The notes below the pieces were generated by a model. That model searched no databases. It saw only the letters and a program-made list of their open reading frames with translations, and had not been told where the DNA came from. This document shows, piece after piece, positions 47,835 to 57,213 of a stretch of 64,000 bases of DNA; within the stretch, counting starts at the first letter, position 1, and the number at the start of each line of letters is the position of its first letter. Location: positions 186,001 through 250,000 of the forward strand of contig CAKQTZ010000002.1 in assembly GCA_934277375.1 (NCBI GenBank), in the 5' to 3' direction. This DNA is from an uncultured Coprococcus sp. (GTDB lineage: Bacteria; Bacillota; Clostridia; Lachnospirales; Lachnospiraceae). Position numbers and translations under genes: made by a program.

Positions 47835-47871
47835 GGTGTGATAGAATGTTGTAGAATTATATGATATTAAA

Positions 47872-47904
47872 AACGATATCAAAAAGACTTGACAAACGAT
47901 ATCA
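47872..47904. promoter_or_regulatory. Repeated operator-like element at the spo0A promoter
   Basis: AACGATATCA occurs at 47872-47881 and again at 47895-47904, 23 bases apart, one copy immediately after the -35. Each contains the palindrome GATATC. TGTAGAA at 47850-47856 is one mismatch from the 0A-box core. Confidence 0.45.
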
Positions 47905-47917
47905 TATTTAATATTAT
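47889..47917 (+). promoter_or_regulatory. SigA-type promoter of spo0A
   Basis: TTGACA (47889-47894, perfect), 17-base spacer, TATTAT (47912-47917). It gives the second Spo0A gene its own transcript. Confidence 0.8.
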
Positions 47918-47976
47918 TTAGAGGGAACAAGGGTAAGCGCTTTAACCTGTAATACATATACACAACAAGGGAGATA

Positions 47977-48792
47977 ATGATGGGAAACAAATGTTTTGAC
48001 ATAGTAATTGCTGATGGCGACAGCGCACAGATCGCAAAACAGATCGCCACGTATGCACCGGCTCATGAGATGAGAGTTGTTGACATGGTCAGTACAGGAG
48101 ATGAGGCTATTGAAACGATTAAGATGAACAAGCCGGATATAGTGATCATAGATATATGTCTGCCAGGCATAGATGGGCTGGGTGTGATGGAACATATTAG
48201 TGAATTTCCAGAGTACAAGGATATTACATTTGTCGTACTTACATCGGTATCATCACAGAGGCTTATCAGATGTGCTTTTGAGATGGGGGCGACATATTAT
48301 ATATTGAAGCCATATAATCCAATGCAGCTGGTGACGAGGATCAGACAGATTCAGGAAAGGAAGAATGACGGCACCACAGATATTGCGGACAAACTTACAT
48401 GTCTTACAGAGAAGAGTATGGCGCACAAGCTGGAGAGCACCATAGAGAGTGATGTAACTGATATTATAAGGGATATAGGAATCCCAGCAAACATAAAGGG
48501 ATATCAATATATAAGAGAGGGTATCATCATGGCGGTTCATGATGTAAATATGCTCAACTATATCACCAAGCTTTTATACCCAACTATAGCAAAGAAGTAC
48601 AAGACAACTTCCTCAAGTGTTGAGAGAGCCATCAGACATGCTATAGAGGTAGCGTGGAACAGAGGACAGATTGATACGATAAATGAACTGTTTGGATATA
48701 CAGTGAATGCCGGAAAGGGTAAGCCGACTAACTCGGAGTTTATCGCCCTTATCGCGGACAAGCTTAGAATAGAGTACAAGAAGAGAGCGTAG
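47977..48792 (+). CDS. spo0A: Stage 0 sporulation protein A (response regulator)
   Basis: A 271-residue master regulator of sporulation entry. Receiver domain: D13 and D15 (ADGDS; the usual second Asp position is Gly14), phospho-acceptor D59 ([13 protein letters not shown]), T89 and K111 (YYILKPYN). C-terminal domain with the sigma-like helix-turn-helix ([38 protein letters not shown]). ATG 47977 or 47980 follows AAGGGAG. The two tandem copies share nearly identical recognition regions, so they should bind the same or very similar 0A boxes. spo0A normally follows spoIVB directly; here sulP and the paralogue intervene. Confidence 0.92.
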   Translation: MMGNKCFDIVIADGDSAQIAKQIATYAPAHEMRVVDMVSTGDEAIETIKMNKPDIVIIDICLPGIDGLGVMEHISEFPEYKDITFVVLTSVSSQRLIRCAFEMGATYYILKPYNPMQLVTRIRQIQERKNDGTTDIADKLTCLTEKSMAHKLESTIESDVTDIIRDIGIPANIKGYQYIREGIIMAVHDVNMLNYITKLLYPTIAKKYKTTSSSVERAIRHAIEVAWNRGQIDTINELFGYTVNAGKGKPTNSEFIALIADKLRIEYKKRA

Positions 48793-48808
48793 ATCAGATA
48801 TATCATAT

Positions 48809-48857
48809 AAAAGTGGCAGGACCAGGGTTTATGATCAATCCCGGAACTGTCACTTTT
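48809..48857 (+). terminator. Intrinsic terminator after spo0A
   Basis: AAAAGTGGCAG...ACCAGGG pairs with CCCGG..CTGTCACTTTT over two segments, followed by a T-run. One G-T in the outer stem. Confidence 0.8.
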
Positions 48858-48885
48858 TGTTGTTGGGGATATGTGGTACGTTTCG

Positions 48886-48914
48886 TTGCAAAAAGTATTG
48901 ATTTGGGCTAAAAT
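48886..48914 (+). promoter_or_regulatory. SigA-type promoter of the envelope-polymer locus
   Basis: TTGCAA (48886-48891), exact 17-base spacer, TAAAAT (48909-48914). It lies inside the upstream extension of the first gene's frame, which argues for the start at 48949. Confidence 0.7.
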
Positions 48915-48948
48915 GTCACGTAGATTACAGAACAGGGAGAATATGCAG

Positions 48949-51336
48949 ATGAATATATTGGGGTTGGTTTCCTATGCGGCTATTTTTACTGCGGTAAGAT
49001 TTATAAGGAAAAATCGTGAAGCAGTTTTAATTGATTGTGTTTCTTATTTTATTTATTTTGCGAATGTTGCGGAATTCATACATGGAATATTGCTTGGGCA
49101 TATAAAGGAATATGGAATAGATATGACCATAGCTTTAGTGCTTACCATATTCCAGGTAGCCATACCTCTGCTTACAGGCAGGATGAGAGGTGATAAGTTT
49201 CCTGCCCGGATACTCAGAAAGATTGACAGAATACACGAATCTGTTGTGCGTGGATTTTCAATTCTGGGTATTGTAGGATGGACATTTCTGCAGATAAGGT
49301 CATACATGCTGTGGGGGATACTGTTCGCGGTGACATGTATATTGAACATAGTATTTGTATGTATGTCTGATACTTTTTATAAATCCATAAGGGAAGAGCG
49401 GATGATACAGGGGATTGCATTTCTTTTTTCCTGGAGTCTGTGCAGTATAGTGCTTGGAACAGGTGCGATAATAGATTCCTCTGTGAATGTATTTGTGGTG
49501 GCTTGTGTTCTGTGGATATTGCTGCTTATACTCTATACGGCAAATGGTTTTGACCGGAATGAAGGAACTTTGTTCTGGGTGGTCACATCCGGAGTACAGG
49601 ACATTAAGACAGTCAGATTCAGACTCCGGAGAATGCTTAAACGGTTTGCAAATAATATGCTGGCGTGTGTAGTTGTCGTATTTCCAATATTGGTAGTGAA
49701 CACTATAGAGTTCTATTATGTCAATATGAATACATTGGAGTTCCGGGTCTCTGATTTCTGGGGAACAATGTTAGTCCAGGCCATACTTATAACGCTGACT
49801 GTGGCTGTATTTTTAACATGCCTGTCATCTGGGGCAACGAAGATAATAGGAAGTATCTGTATGGGGATAGCGGTCGCTGCATATCTTCAGGTTATGATAT
49901 TTAACAGAGATATCGGAATAACAGATACACATGATATAAACTGGGGAGCATATCAGGGAAAGATGATAATAAATGCAATTATATGGTGTGCATGTATCAT
50001 AATTCCATTGGTGCTGTATAAAATATTTGCGCGAAAGGCATTCGTGGCATTTAAAGCGGTAATGATGATCCTGATAGTTGTCCAGGCGTCGGCGGTGGTG
50101 TACGATCTGGTCAGATGTGGAGGATACAATAACACTGCGGGAGCAAGACCTACAGAATATTATGTTTCAGGTGAAAATGAATTCACAGTGTCCGGCAAAA
50201 AGAATATAGTAGTGTTCATTCTCGACACGTTCAGCAATGATTTCCTTGACAACATGCTGGATAGTTATCCGGACGAGCTGGACTATCTCAAGGATTTTAC
50301 ATACTATGACAATTATGACAGCAAATATGATGGAACAGCCCTGGCCATGAATTATCTGCTGACAGGGACAGAATTTGATAATTCGGTGCCTTGCAGGGAA
50401 TATTCTAAGGCGGCGTTTGAGTCTGACAAAGCCCAGAGCTTTTATTCGTTTTTTAAGAAGCAGGGATATACGTGCAATCTGTACACGGATAAGGACACTG
50501 CGGGTTTTGTCGGAACATTGAATATATATGGATTGTTTGACAATGTGAAGAAAGAGTATGCCATAGATACGGTCTCAGATCGCCAGAAGATAAGGAAGAA
50601 TATACTTAAGGGATCACTGTACAGATGGCTCCCACTTGCACTAAAGAGATACAGGCTGGTTGTCACCACTGATTTTGATGGGTGTGTAAGCGTTGCCGGA
50701 CGGGATGACAGTGGTGTGAAACTGGATGAAGAATTTTATTCTGAGCTTAAAAATGAAGGACTGGAACTGGATAATAACGCAGGTAATTTTATGATATATC
50801 ACTTTGAAGGAATGCACAGCTTTGGAAATGACAGATACAGCAAAAGCCATAATATGGCGGAGAGTGCACGTGGGAATCTGGAGGATGTGTACAGTTATAT
50901 AGATGAGCTCAAAAAACTCGGGATATATGACAATACATCTATCATAATAACAGCAGATCATGGAGTGCATGAGACAAAGGACGGAATACAGCCGATATTT
51001 TTTGTGAAGAGGGCTGGTCAGACCCAGGAAAAGATACATATAAGCAATGCACCTATAAGTGCGGAGGAATTTATGCCGACCCTTGTAGCCCTTGCAGGAG
51101 GCGACAGTTCATCATATGGCAGTACGATATATGATTATGCCGAGGACAGTACAAGGTCTAGGACTGTGTATGTCAGAAAAAAGAAACAGAATATATCAGA
51201 TGTGATAAGAAGTGATTCAACATCTTCGTATGTGTATCTGTATGGTTATACATATGATGGAGACAAAGAGGCGCTCAGGAGCAAAGACGATGACAAGCCG
51301 GATATCAAACTTCCACTTATGGATTTCTGGCATTAG
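48949..51336 (+). CDS. Membrane-anchored sulfatase/LtaS-like phosphoglycerol transferase, copy 1
   Basis: A roughly 795-residue protein. The N-terminal half has about ten hydrophobic segments; the C-terminal half is an alkaline-phosphatase-superfamily domain facing outward. Metal and catalytic landmarks: VVFILDTFSNDF (Asp near 426), the likely nucleophile Thr in YDGTALAMNY, and IIITADHG (Asp-His near 670). This layout is that of lipoteichoic acid synthases and MdoB-type phosphoglycerol transferases, though the membrane part is larger than in LtaS. ATG 48949 has GGGAG 9 bases upstream. Copy 2 follows 27 bases later. Transfer of a glycerol-phosphate-type group outside the membrane is inferred. 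Confidence 0.78.
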   Translation: MNILGLVSYAAIFTAVRFIRKNREAVLIDCVSYFIYFANVAEFIHGILLGHIKEYGIDMTIALVLTIFQVAIPLLTGRMRGDKFPARILRKIDRIHESVVRGFSILGIVGWTFLQIRSYMLWGILFAVTCILNIVFVCMSDTFYKSIREERMIQGIAFLFSWSLCSIVLGTGAIIDSSVNVFVVACVLWILLLILYTANGFDRNEGTLFWVVTSGVQDIKTVRFRLRRMLKRFANNMLACVVVVFPILVVNTIEFYYVNMNTLEFRVSDFWGTMLVQAILITLTVAVFLTCLSSGATKIIGSICMGIAVAAYLQVMIFNRDIGITDTHDINWGAYQGKMIINAIIWCACIIIPLVLYKIFARKAFVAFKAVMMILIVVQASAVVYDLVRCGGYNNTAGARPTEYYVSGENEFTVSGKKNIVVFILDTFSNDFLDNMLDSYPDELDYLKDFTYYDNYDSKYDGTALAMNYLLTGTEFDNSVPCREYSKAAFESDKAQSFYSFFKKQGYTCNLYTDKDTAGFVGTLNIYGLFDNVKKEYAIDTVSDRQKIRKNILKGSLYRWLPLALKRYRLVVTTDFDGCVSVAGRDDSGVKLDEEFYSELKNEGLELDNNAGNFMIYHFEGMHSFGNDRYSKSHNMAESARGNLEDVYSYIDELKKLGIYDNTSIIITADHGVHETKDGIQPIFFVKRAGQTQEKIHISNAPISAEEFMPTLVALAGGDSSSYGSTIYDYAEDSTRSRTVYVRKKKQNISDVIRSDSTSSYVYLYGYTYDGDKEALRSKDDDKPDIKLPLMDFWH

Positions 51337-51363
51337 ATAGATGATGTAAAGGAGATTTAATAT

Positions 51364-53745
51364 ATGTCAGAAGATATATTGATATTGTTAACTGGATTAT
51401 TTATCGCACTTGTCAGAATGATACGCAGAAGAGGGAAAGACAGACTTGTAGATTTAGTTCCGAATGTGTTGTATTACGGTGTGATAACATACTATATATA
51501 TTATTGCTTTTTAAGACAGGCATTGTATCTGTGGGGGATAGCACTCATATGTGCCATGCTGCTGTTATGCGTGTTTGCATTGCCATGTATCATCTGCAGA
51601 TCATCTAAGATCATGAATAACAGAGCGGTTATATGGATGAGAAGTCTCCATCAGGACACAATACAGGGGTTCACACTGTGGGGATTGCTCATGTATGGGA
51701 TCATGTATAATATAGCGCAGGGATGGCATATAGTGTTTGTGCTGGCTGCGTATATTGTAAGTGCGGTGTACAGGCTGACATCTGCGGAGAGAAGACAGTC
51801 TGTGAATGAGATGCATGATGTACAGGGAATATCGTTTATAGCGGGGATAGCTATCAGTTATGCAAGGTTCGATGTAAATATCAAGTATCATCCGTTCTAT
51901 GTACTGTTATATACGATGGTAATGTGGATCATACTTATGGTTGTGTATTCCTTGAATCAGTTTGACAGTAATAAAGGAACAACATGGGAATTGCTGACCA
52001 GAAACATCAGAGAGCTGTGCTGGTGTGATATCAGGTGGAAGAGAATGCTCAAGAGGTTTGTCAATCTATTCATTCCTGTATGTGCGCTGACATTTTCTTT
52101 GTTTATAGAAAATACATTGGAATTTTATTATACAAACAGAGGAGTATTTGGTTTTCAGATATCGGATTTCCTGGGAAGCATGATCGTACGTGTTATAATC
52201 CTGACTGTATCGTTATCAGTTATACTCACATGTCTAAGCTCGAAAGCAACCAAGATAACAGGTGCACTGGCGAGTGGAATAGCTGCTGCATCATATCTTC
52301 AGATCATGATATTCGACAGGGATATAGGTATAACAGACACATATGTGATAGACTGGAGCCAGTACAGCGGTAAGATGATAATAAACAGTATTATATGGAT
52401 CGCGGTGATCATTATTCCCGTTGCGATGTTCCTGATATGGAAGGAAAAGGCATTCAGAGTTATAAAATGGGTTGTGTTCTGTATTCTACTGGTGCAGCTT
52501 TCAGCTGCGGTATCGCTTGTATATAAGAGTGGGGGATATCATAATACTGCAGGTCAGATATCGGATTATGATCTTACTGATGAGAATGAGTTTACAGTAT
52601 CGGCGGATAGCAATATAATAGTCTTCGTGTTAGACACATTCAGCAGTGACTATCTGGACATGATGCTGGAAAAATATCCGGATGCTCTGAGTGGACTGAA
52701 TGATTTTACATATTACAATAATTATGACTGCAAGTACGACGGAACAGCATTGGCTATGAATTATCTCTTATCTGGAAAGGAATTTGATAATACGATACCG
52801 TGCAAAGAGTATTCGAGACAGGCATTTGAATCCGAGAGTGCAGGAACATTTTATGGTTACATGAAGGAGCATGGATATACATGCAATCTGTATACAGATA
52901 AGGACACAGGGAAGTTCCTGGGACTTGGTAATCTATATGGGCTGTATGACAATGTGGACAAGAAGAACAATAACCATATTGAAAAAGACAGGAATGCTAT
53001 CCAGGGGAATATGCTTAGAGGCGCTTTATACAGGATGCTGCCGCTGGCGGTAAAGAGATACAGCATAGTGGTAACTGCTGACTTTGATGATCTCGTGTAC
53101 AGCACAGATGAAAATGACAGCCCGGCAGCACTGGATGACAATTTTTATGAGAAGCTTGATGAGAGTGGAATAGATATAAATGAAGAACAGGGAACATTCA
53201 ATATCTTCCATTTTAAAGGAATGCATGATTACGGATATGGAAGTAAAAGGGCAAATATACCGGAGAGGGCTGAGTCATGTTTGCAGGATGTATGCAGATA
53301 TATTGATAAGCTCAAGCAATTGGGTGTGTATGATTCTTCCACGATCATTATCACTGCGGATCATGGTCAGCATGAGACCATAGATGGTATACAGCCTGTG
53401 TTCTTCATAAAAAGGAAAGATGCCAGACAGGACGCACTTGTCATTAACAATGCCCCTGTAAGTGCAGAAGAGTTCCTGCCTACCATATTGAAAGCGGCGG
53501 GGGCTTCCGGAGATATGTGCGGCAGCACAATAGATGATTTCAAAGAGAATGAGGTGAGGGAGAGAACTGTATATGTGAGAAAATATAATTATGATGATGT
53601 GGCAGGTCTCTTGAGATCAAATATTAACTATTCATCATATTCTATGTTGTATGGATATACATACAAGGGAGACAAGGAGGATTTAAGAAAAAAAGATGAA
53701 GCAGAGCCAGACATAAAATTGACATTGACAGATTTCTGGCAGTAG
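51364..53745 (+). CDS. Membrane-anchored sulfatase/LtaS-like phosphoglycerol transferase, copy 2
   Basis: A 793-residue paralogue of the preceding protein with the same plan: polytopic N-terminal half, C-terminal alkaline-phosphatase-superfamily domain with FVLDTFSSDY (Asp near 425), KYDGTALAMNYLLSGKEF and IIITADHGQHE (near 664-674). The extracellular domains are closely similar (for example FTYY-NYD-KYDGTALAMNYLL and CNLYTDKDTG); the membrane halves diverge more, notably the first 100 residues. AAAGGAGATTTAATAT precedes the ATG. Retention of both copies with intact motifs suggests initiating and extending roles, or different acceptors (inference). Confidence 0.78.
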   Translation: MSEDILILLTGLFIALVRMIRRRGKDRLVDLVPNVLYYGVITYYIYYCFLRQALYLWGIALICAMLLLCVFALPCIICRSSKIMNNRAVIWMRSLHQDTIQGFTLWGLLMYGIMYNIAQGWHIVFVLAAYIVSAVYRLTSAERRQSVNEMHDVQGISFIAGIAISYARFDVNIKYHPFYVLLYTMVMWIILMVVYSLNQFDSNKGTTWELLTRNIRELCWCDIRWKRMLKRFVNLFIPVCALTFSLFIENTLEFYYTNRGVFGFQISDFLGSMIVRVIILTVSLSVILTCLSSKATKITGALASGIAAASYLQIMIFDRDIGITDTYVIDWSQYSGKMIINSIIWIAVIIIPVAMFLIWKEKAFRVIKWVVFCILLVQLSAAVSLVYKSGGYHNTAGQISDYDLTDENEFTVSADSNIIVFVLDTFSSDYLDMMLEKYPDALSGLNDFTYYNNYDCKYDGTALAMNYLLSGKEFDNTIPCKEYSRQAFESESAGTFYGYMKEHGYTCNLYTDKDTGKFLGLGNLYGLYDNVDKKNNNHIEKDRNAIQGNMLRGALYRMLPLAVKRYSIVVTADFDDLVYSTDENDSPAALDDNFYEKLDESGIDINEEQGTFNIFHFKGMHDYGYGSKRANIPERAESCLQDVCRYIDKLKQLGVYDSSTIIITADHGQHETIDGIQPVFFIKRKDARQDALVINNAPVSAEEFLPTILKAAGASGDMCGSTIDDFKENEVRERTVYVRKYNYDDVAGLLRSNINYSSYSMLYGYTYKGDKEDLRKKDEAEPDIKLTLTDFWQ

Positions 53746-53772
53746 ATGACAATGATTTGGGAGGATAAAATT

Positions 53773-53988
53773 ATGATGAGATTGTATATTGACCCGGCGA
53801 CAACAAGCTATCTGGTACAGATAATAGCAGGAGTTGTTATTGCCCTTGGAGCGGCAGCAGGAATTTTCTTCAGCAAGATCAGGAGACTTTTCAAAAAGGG
53901 AAAGGGTGAAGAAGTAAAACAGACTAAAAAAGAAGGCACAGAGAAAAAGACAATAACAGCAGATGATCTGCTGGATGACGAGGAGTAA
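53773..53988 (+). CDS. Small single-pass membrane protein in the polymer locus
   Basis: A 71-residue protein: short N-terminus (MMRLYIDPATTSYL), one membrane helix (about 14-33), then a highly charged Lys/Glu tail ending DDLLDDEE. ATG 53773 follows GGGAGG. The DPATTS stretch before a helix is seen in small proteins next to surface-polymer genes, but I know no assigned function. It is tightly placed between the second transferase and the YidC fusion (4-base gap), so it may be an assembly or regulatory partner. Confidence 0.7.
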   Translation: MMRLYIDPATTSYLVQIIAGVVIALGAAAGIFFSKIRRLFKKGKGEEVKQTKKEGTEKKTITADDLLDDEE

Positions 53989-53992
53989 AAAA

Positions 53993-56020
53993 TTGAATAG
54001 TATTATAGTTGCCATATCCGGTTTGTTTGGCATTGTGATGAAATGGTGTTATATGCTTGTGAAGAATTATGGATTATCCATAATAGTATTTACCATATTT
54101 ACAAAGCTGGTATTATTTCCAATATCTCTTATAACACAGAAAAATTCCATAAAAATGGCACAGATGAGACCGGAGCTGGATGCGTTAAAGACAAAGTATG
54201 TAGATGACAAGGACAAATATGCAGATGAACAGCTGGCACTTTATAAGCGCATGAAGTATCATCCACTATTGGATATGATCCCGCTCATATGTCAGATAGT
54301 CATAGTACTGGGACTTGTGGGTGTTATGTACAGGCCGCTGGCGTATATACTGGGAGTTGATGCCCGGGAGATAGCGGCGATGAAGGACTGGCTTGACAGC
54401 CTTGGGATAACGAATCTGGGGGATTCTTATCAGCTTGAGATAATCAGGAAGATCCAGGCGGGAAATTCATCAATTGCCGGTGTTATGCAGTCGACGATAG
54501 ACAGTATAAATGGATTTGACATGCACTTTATGGGGTTAAATCTCTCTGAGAGGCCGTCACTCCACTCAAACTATATACTGCTCATCATTCCGCTCCTGTC
54601 CGGTGTAAGTGCATGGCTCATGTGTGTTGTACAGAACCGGATCAATGTGCTGCAGTTATATGCAGGGAATATGAACAAGATAGGAATGACGATATTTATG
54701 ATCGCATTCTCAACATATTTTGCATTCCTTGTACCTGCTGGTGTTGGTGTCTACTGGATATGTGGCAATCTGTTCGCGATACCATCCATGTACCTGACAA
54801 ATGTTGTGATCCCGCCAAAAAAATATATAGATATGGATTATGTCAGGATAGTGAAGGAAACTGCAAAAGAGAAAGATCAGCTCCAGAAGAAATATGGCAG
54901 GATAGAGAGGGAGTATTATAAGAGATTTGAGCACACAGATGACAAGAAACTGGTATTCTATTCTGAGAGCAGAGGATTTTATAAATATTACTCACCTATC
55001 ATAGATTATATACTTGAGAAGTCAGAGTACATAATAGACTATGTGACGAGTGATCCGGAGGACCCGGTGCTCAAAAAAGCCTCTGACAGGTTCAGGACTT
55101 ACTATGTTGCACAGGACAAATACCTGATACCGCTCTTTATGAAGCTCGACTGCGATATATGTGTTATGACGATGCCGGATCTTGAAAAATATCATATAAA
55201 GAGATCAAAGGTGAGAGACGACATAGAGTATATATATGTGTTTCATGGCATGGGAAGCAGCGCTCTTACGCTGCGAAAGGGAGCGCTGGATAACTATGAT
55301 ACATTATTCTGCGTTGGAATGGATGCAGTTAATGAGATAAGACAGATGGAGGAGCTCTACGGCACTGAGAGTAAAACTTTGGTTGAGACGGGATACGTTC
55401 TTCTGGATCAGATGATACAGGATTATGAAAAGAGGAAACACGTTGATACTGATAAGGTTAATATACTTATAGCTCCATCATGGCAGCCGGATAACATAAT
55501 AGATCTGTGTGTAGATGATATGCTTGATGGACTTGCGGATACAGATTACAGGGTTGTGCTCAGACCACATCCGCAGCAGGTCCGCCACCAGAAAGAGCGC
55601 TTTGACGATATGGTGGAAAAGTATGCAGCATATGATAATATAGAGATCCAGACAGATTTCTCATCTAACTATACGGTTATGGATGCAGACCTTCTGATAA
55701 CCGACTGGTCTGATATAGCATTTGAATATGCATTTACTACTTTAAAGCCTGTGTTGTTTATAGATACACCTATGAAGATCATGAATCCCGAATATGATAA
55801 GATAGCCCAGAAGCCTATAAATATAACTTTGCGAGATGTCATTGGCATGAGATTGGCTGTGGACGATATAGGCAGGCTGAACAGGGTGATAGACGAGCTC
55901 ATAATGAAAAAAGGCGAATATCATGACAGGATAGAAAAGGCCCGCGAGGAACATATATTTAATATTGGCAAAAGCAGGATCCTGAGTGCAAAGTATATTA
56001 TAAAGCGCCTGGATGGCTGA
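53993..56020 (+). CDS. YidC/Oxa1 insertase domain fused to a TagB/TagF-type glycerophosphotransferase domain
   Basis: A roughly 675-residue fusion. Residues 1 to about 290 match YidC/Oxa1: YGLSIIVFTIFTKLVLFPIS with K38 where the groove Arg usually is, the cytosolic helical hairpin (MAQMRPELDALKTKY, ALYKRMKYHPL), and FLVPAGVGVYWICGNLFAIP. Residues about 315-675 match CDP-glycerol:polyglycerophosphate glycerophosphotransferases: VFHGMGSS (H418), RPHPQ (H526) and the ITDWSDIAFEYAF block. Both catalytic His motifs of TagF-type enzymes are kept. The start is probably TTG 53993, seven bases after GAGGAG; the frame extends upstream without support. No lipobox. A membrane-embedded polymerase using YidC as anchor, or coupling of insertion and polymer transfer, are the options (inference). 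Confidence 0.85.
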   Translation: MNSIIVAISGLFGIVMKWCYMLVKNYGLSIIVFTIFTKLVLFPISLITQKNSIKMAQMRPELDALKTKYVDDKDKYADEQLALYKRMKYHPLLDMIPLICQIVIVLGLVGVMYRPLAYILGVDAREIAAMKDWLDSLGITNLGDSYQLEIIRKIQAGNSSIAGVMQSTIDSINGFDMHFMGLNLSERPSLHSNYILLIIPLLSGVSAWLMCVVQNRINVLQLYAGNMNKIGMTIFMIAFSTYFAFLVPAGVGVYWICGNLFAIPSMYLTNVVIPPKKYIDMDYVRIVKETAKEKDQLQKKYGRIEREYYKRFEHTDDKKLVFYSESRGFYKYYSPIIDYILEKSEYIIDYVTSDPEDPVLKKASDRFRTYYVAQDKYLIPLFMKLDCDICVMTMPDLEKYHIKRSKVRDDIEYIYVFHGMGSSALTLRKGALDNYDTLFCVGMDAVNEIRQMEELYGTESKTLVETGYVLLDQMIQDYEKRKHVDTDKVNILIAPSWQPDNIIDLCVDDMLDGLADTDYRVVLRPHPQQVRHQKERFDDMVEKYAAYDNIEIQTDFSSNYTVMDADLLITDWSDIAFEYAFTTLKPVLFIDTPMKIMNPEYDKIAQKPINITLRDVIGMRLAVDDIGRLNRVIDELIMKKGEYHDRIEKAREEHIFNIGKSRILSAKYIIKRLDG

Positions 56021-56084
56021 TGCCTATATAGTTGATCTCATATAGATACAAACAGCTAACGTATAATTATTGAATAAAAAACGA

Positions 56085-56090
56085 TATAAT
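56085..56090 (+). promoter_or_regulatory. Isolated TATAAT before the aminotransferase gene
   Basis: TATAAT 30 bases before the aminotransferase start. No acceptable -35 at 16-18 bases. Weak evidence for a separate transcript of the two compositionally different genes. Confidence 0.3.
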
Positions 56091-56119
56091 GAGAATTCGC
56101 AGGGCAGGAAGGATAATTT

Positions 56120-57193
56120 ATGTTGAATTTTACAGTTGGTCCGGTTATGTCGGATGAGAATGTAAGGACTATTGGAGCTGAACAGATCCCGTATTTTAGG
56201 ACGCCTGAGTTCTCGGAGACTATGCTTGAAAATGAAACTTTGATGAAAAAGTTTGCAAAAGCAGCAGATGATTCAAGGGTGGTTTTTATTACTGGTTCCG
56301 GAACGGCTGCGATGGAAGCGGCTGTTATGAACGTGTTTGATGAAAATGACAAAGTACTGATTGTGAACGGTGGAAGTTTTGGACATCGTTTTGTTGAACT
56401 ATGTGAAATCCATGATATTCCATATGAAGAAATCAGGCTAGAATCAGGTAAAGCACTGAAGAAAGAACAGTTAGATACATATAATGACAAAGGCTTTACT
56501 GGCTTCCTTGTCAATGTTCATGAAACTTCGACCGGTGTGCATTACGACATTGATATGATCAGTGACTTTTGCAGGGAAAATGGTATATTTTTAGTTGTAG
56601 ATGCCATAAGTTCTTTCCTCGCAGATGATTTTGATATGAAAAAGCTGGGCGTACAGGTGATGATTACAGGCTCCCAGAAAGCACTTGCCTGCCCACCTGG
56701 GATATCAGTTATTGTACTTTCGCATGATGCTGTTGAGCGCGTTGAGAGCTGTAAAGTTAAGTGCATGTATTTTAATCTGAAATCCGCGCTGAAAAATGGA
56801 AAAAGGGGTCAGACCCCATTCACGCCGGCAGTTGGCATTTTACGTCAGATAAATGTCCGGTTAAAAGAAATTGATGAGGCAGGTGGAGTAGAAACAGAAA
56901 CAATAAAAATAGCAGAACTTGCACAGGATTTCAGGGAGAAAATCAAAGGACTTCCATTAGAGATTGTTTCAGAATCTATGTCCAATGCTGTAACTCCACT
57001 ACATCCATTGAATGTTTCTGCCTATGATGTATTTACAAGGCTGAAAGATGAATATGGAATCTGGATTTGTCCCAATGGTGGTGAGTTAAAAGACAGAGTG
57101 TTTAGAGTAGGGCATATTGGGGACATTACGAAAGAGGATAATACGACACTCGTAAACGCTTTCAAGGATCTTCAAAATCGTGGATTGTTATGA
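56120..57193 (+). CDS. Class V aminotransferase (2-aminoethylphosphonate/alanine-glyoxylate type)
   Basis: A 357-residue PLP enzyme of fold type [12 protein letters not shown] binds the phosphate, [14 protein letters not shown] carries the PLP-N1 Asp, and the Schiff-base lysine is K187 in [11 protein letters not shown]. Closest families by eye are 2-aminoethylphosphonate-pyruvate and serine/alanine-glyoxylate transaminases; no phosphonate genes (PEP mutase) lie nearby, so the substrate is open. It is paired with a CDP-alcohol-forming fusion enzyme, so it may make an amino-alcohol precursor of the polymer (inference). Ile codons are mostly ATT and Arg often CGN, unlike the ATA/AGA-rich neighbours. 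Confidence 0.8.
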   Translation: MLNFTVGPVMSDENVRTIGAEQIPYFRTPEFSETMLENETLMKKFAKAADDSRVVFITGSGTAAMEAAVMNVFDENDKVLIVNGGSFGHRFVELCEIHDIPYEEIRLESGKALKKEQLDTYNDKGFTGFLVNVHETSTGVHYDIDMISDFCRENGIFLVVDAISSFLADDFDMKKLGVQVMITGSQKALACPPGISVIVLSHDAVERVESCKVKCMYFNLKSALKNGKRGQTPFTPAVGILRQINVRLKEIDEAGGVETETIKIAELAQDFREKIKGLPLEIVSESMSNAVTPLHPLNVSAYDVFTRLKDEYGIWICPNGGELKDRVFRVGHIGDITKEDNTTLVNAFKDLQNRGLL

Positions 57194-57213
57194 ATCAGGA
57201 GGGAAGCAGGTAA

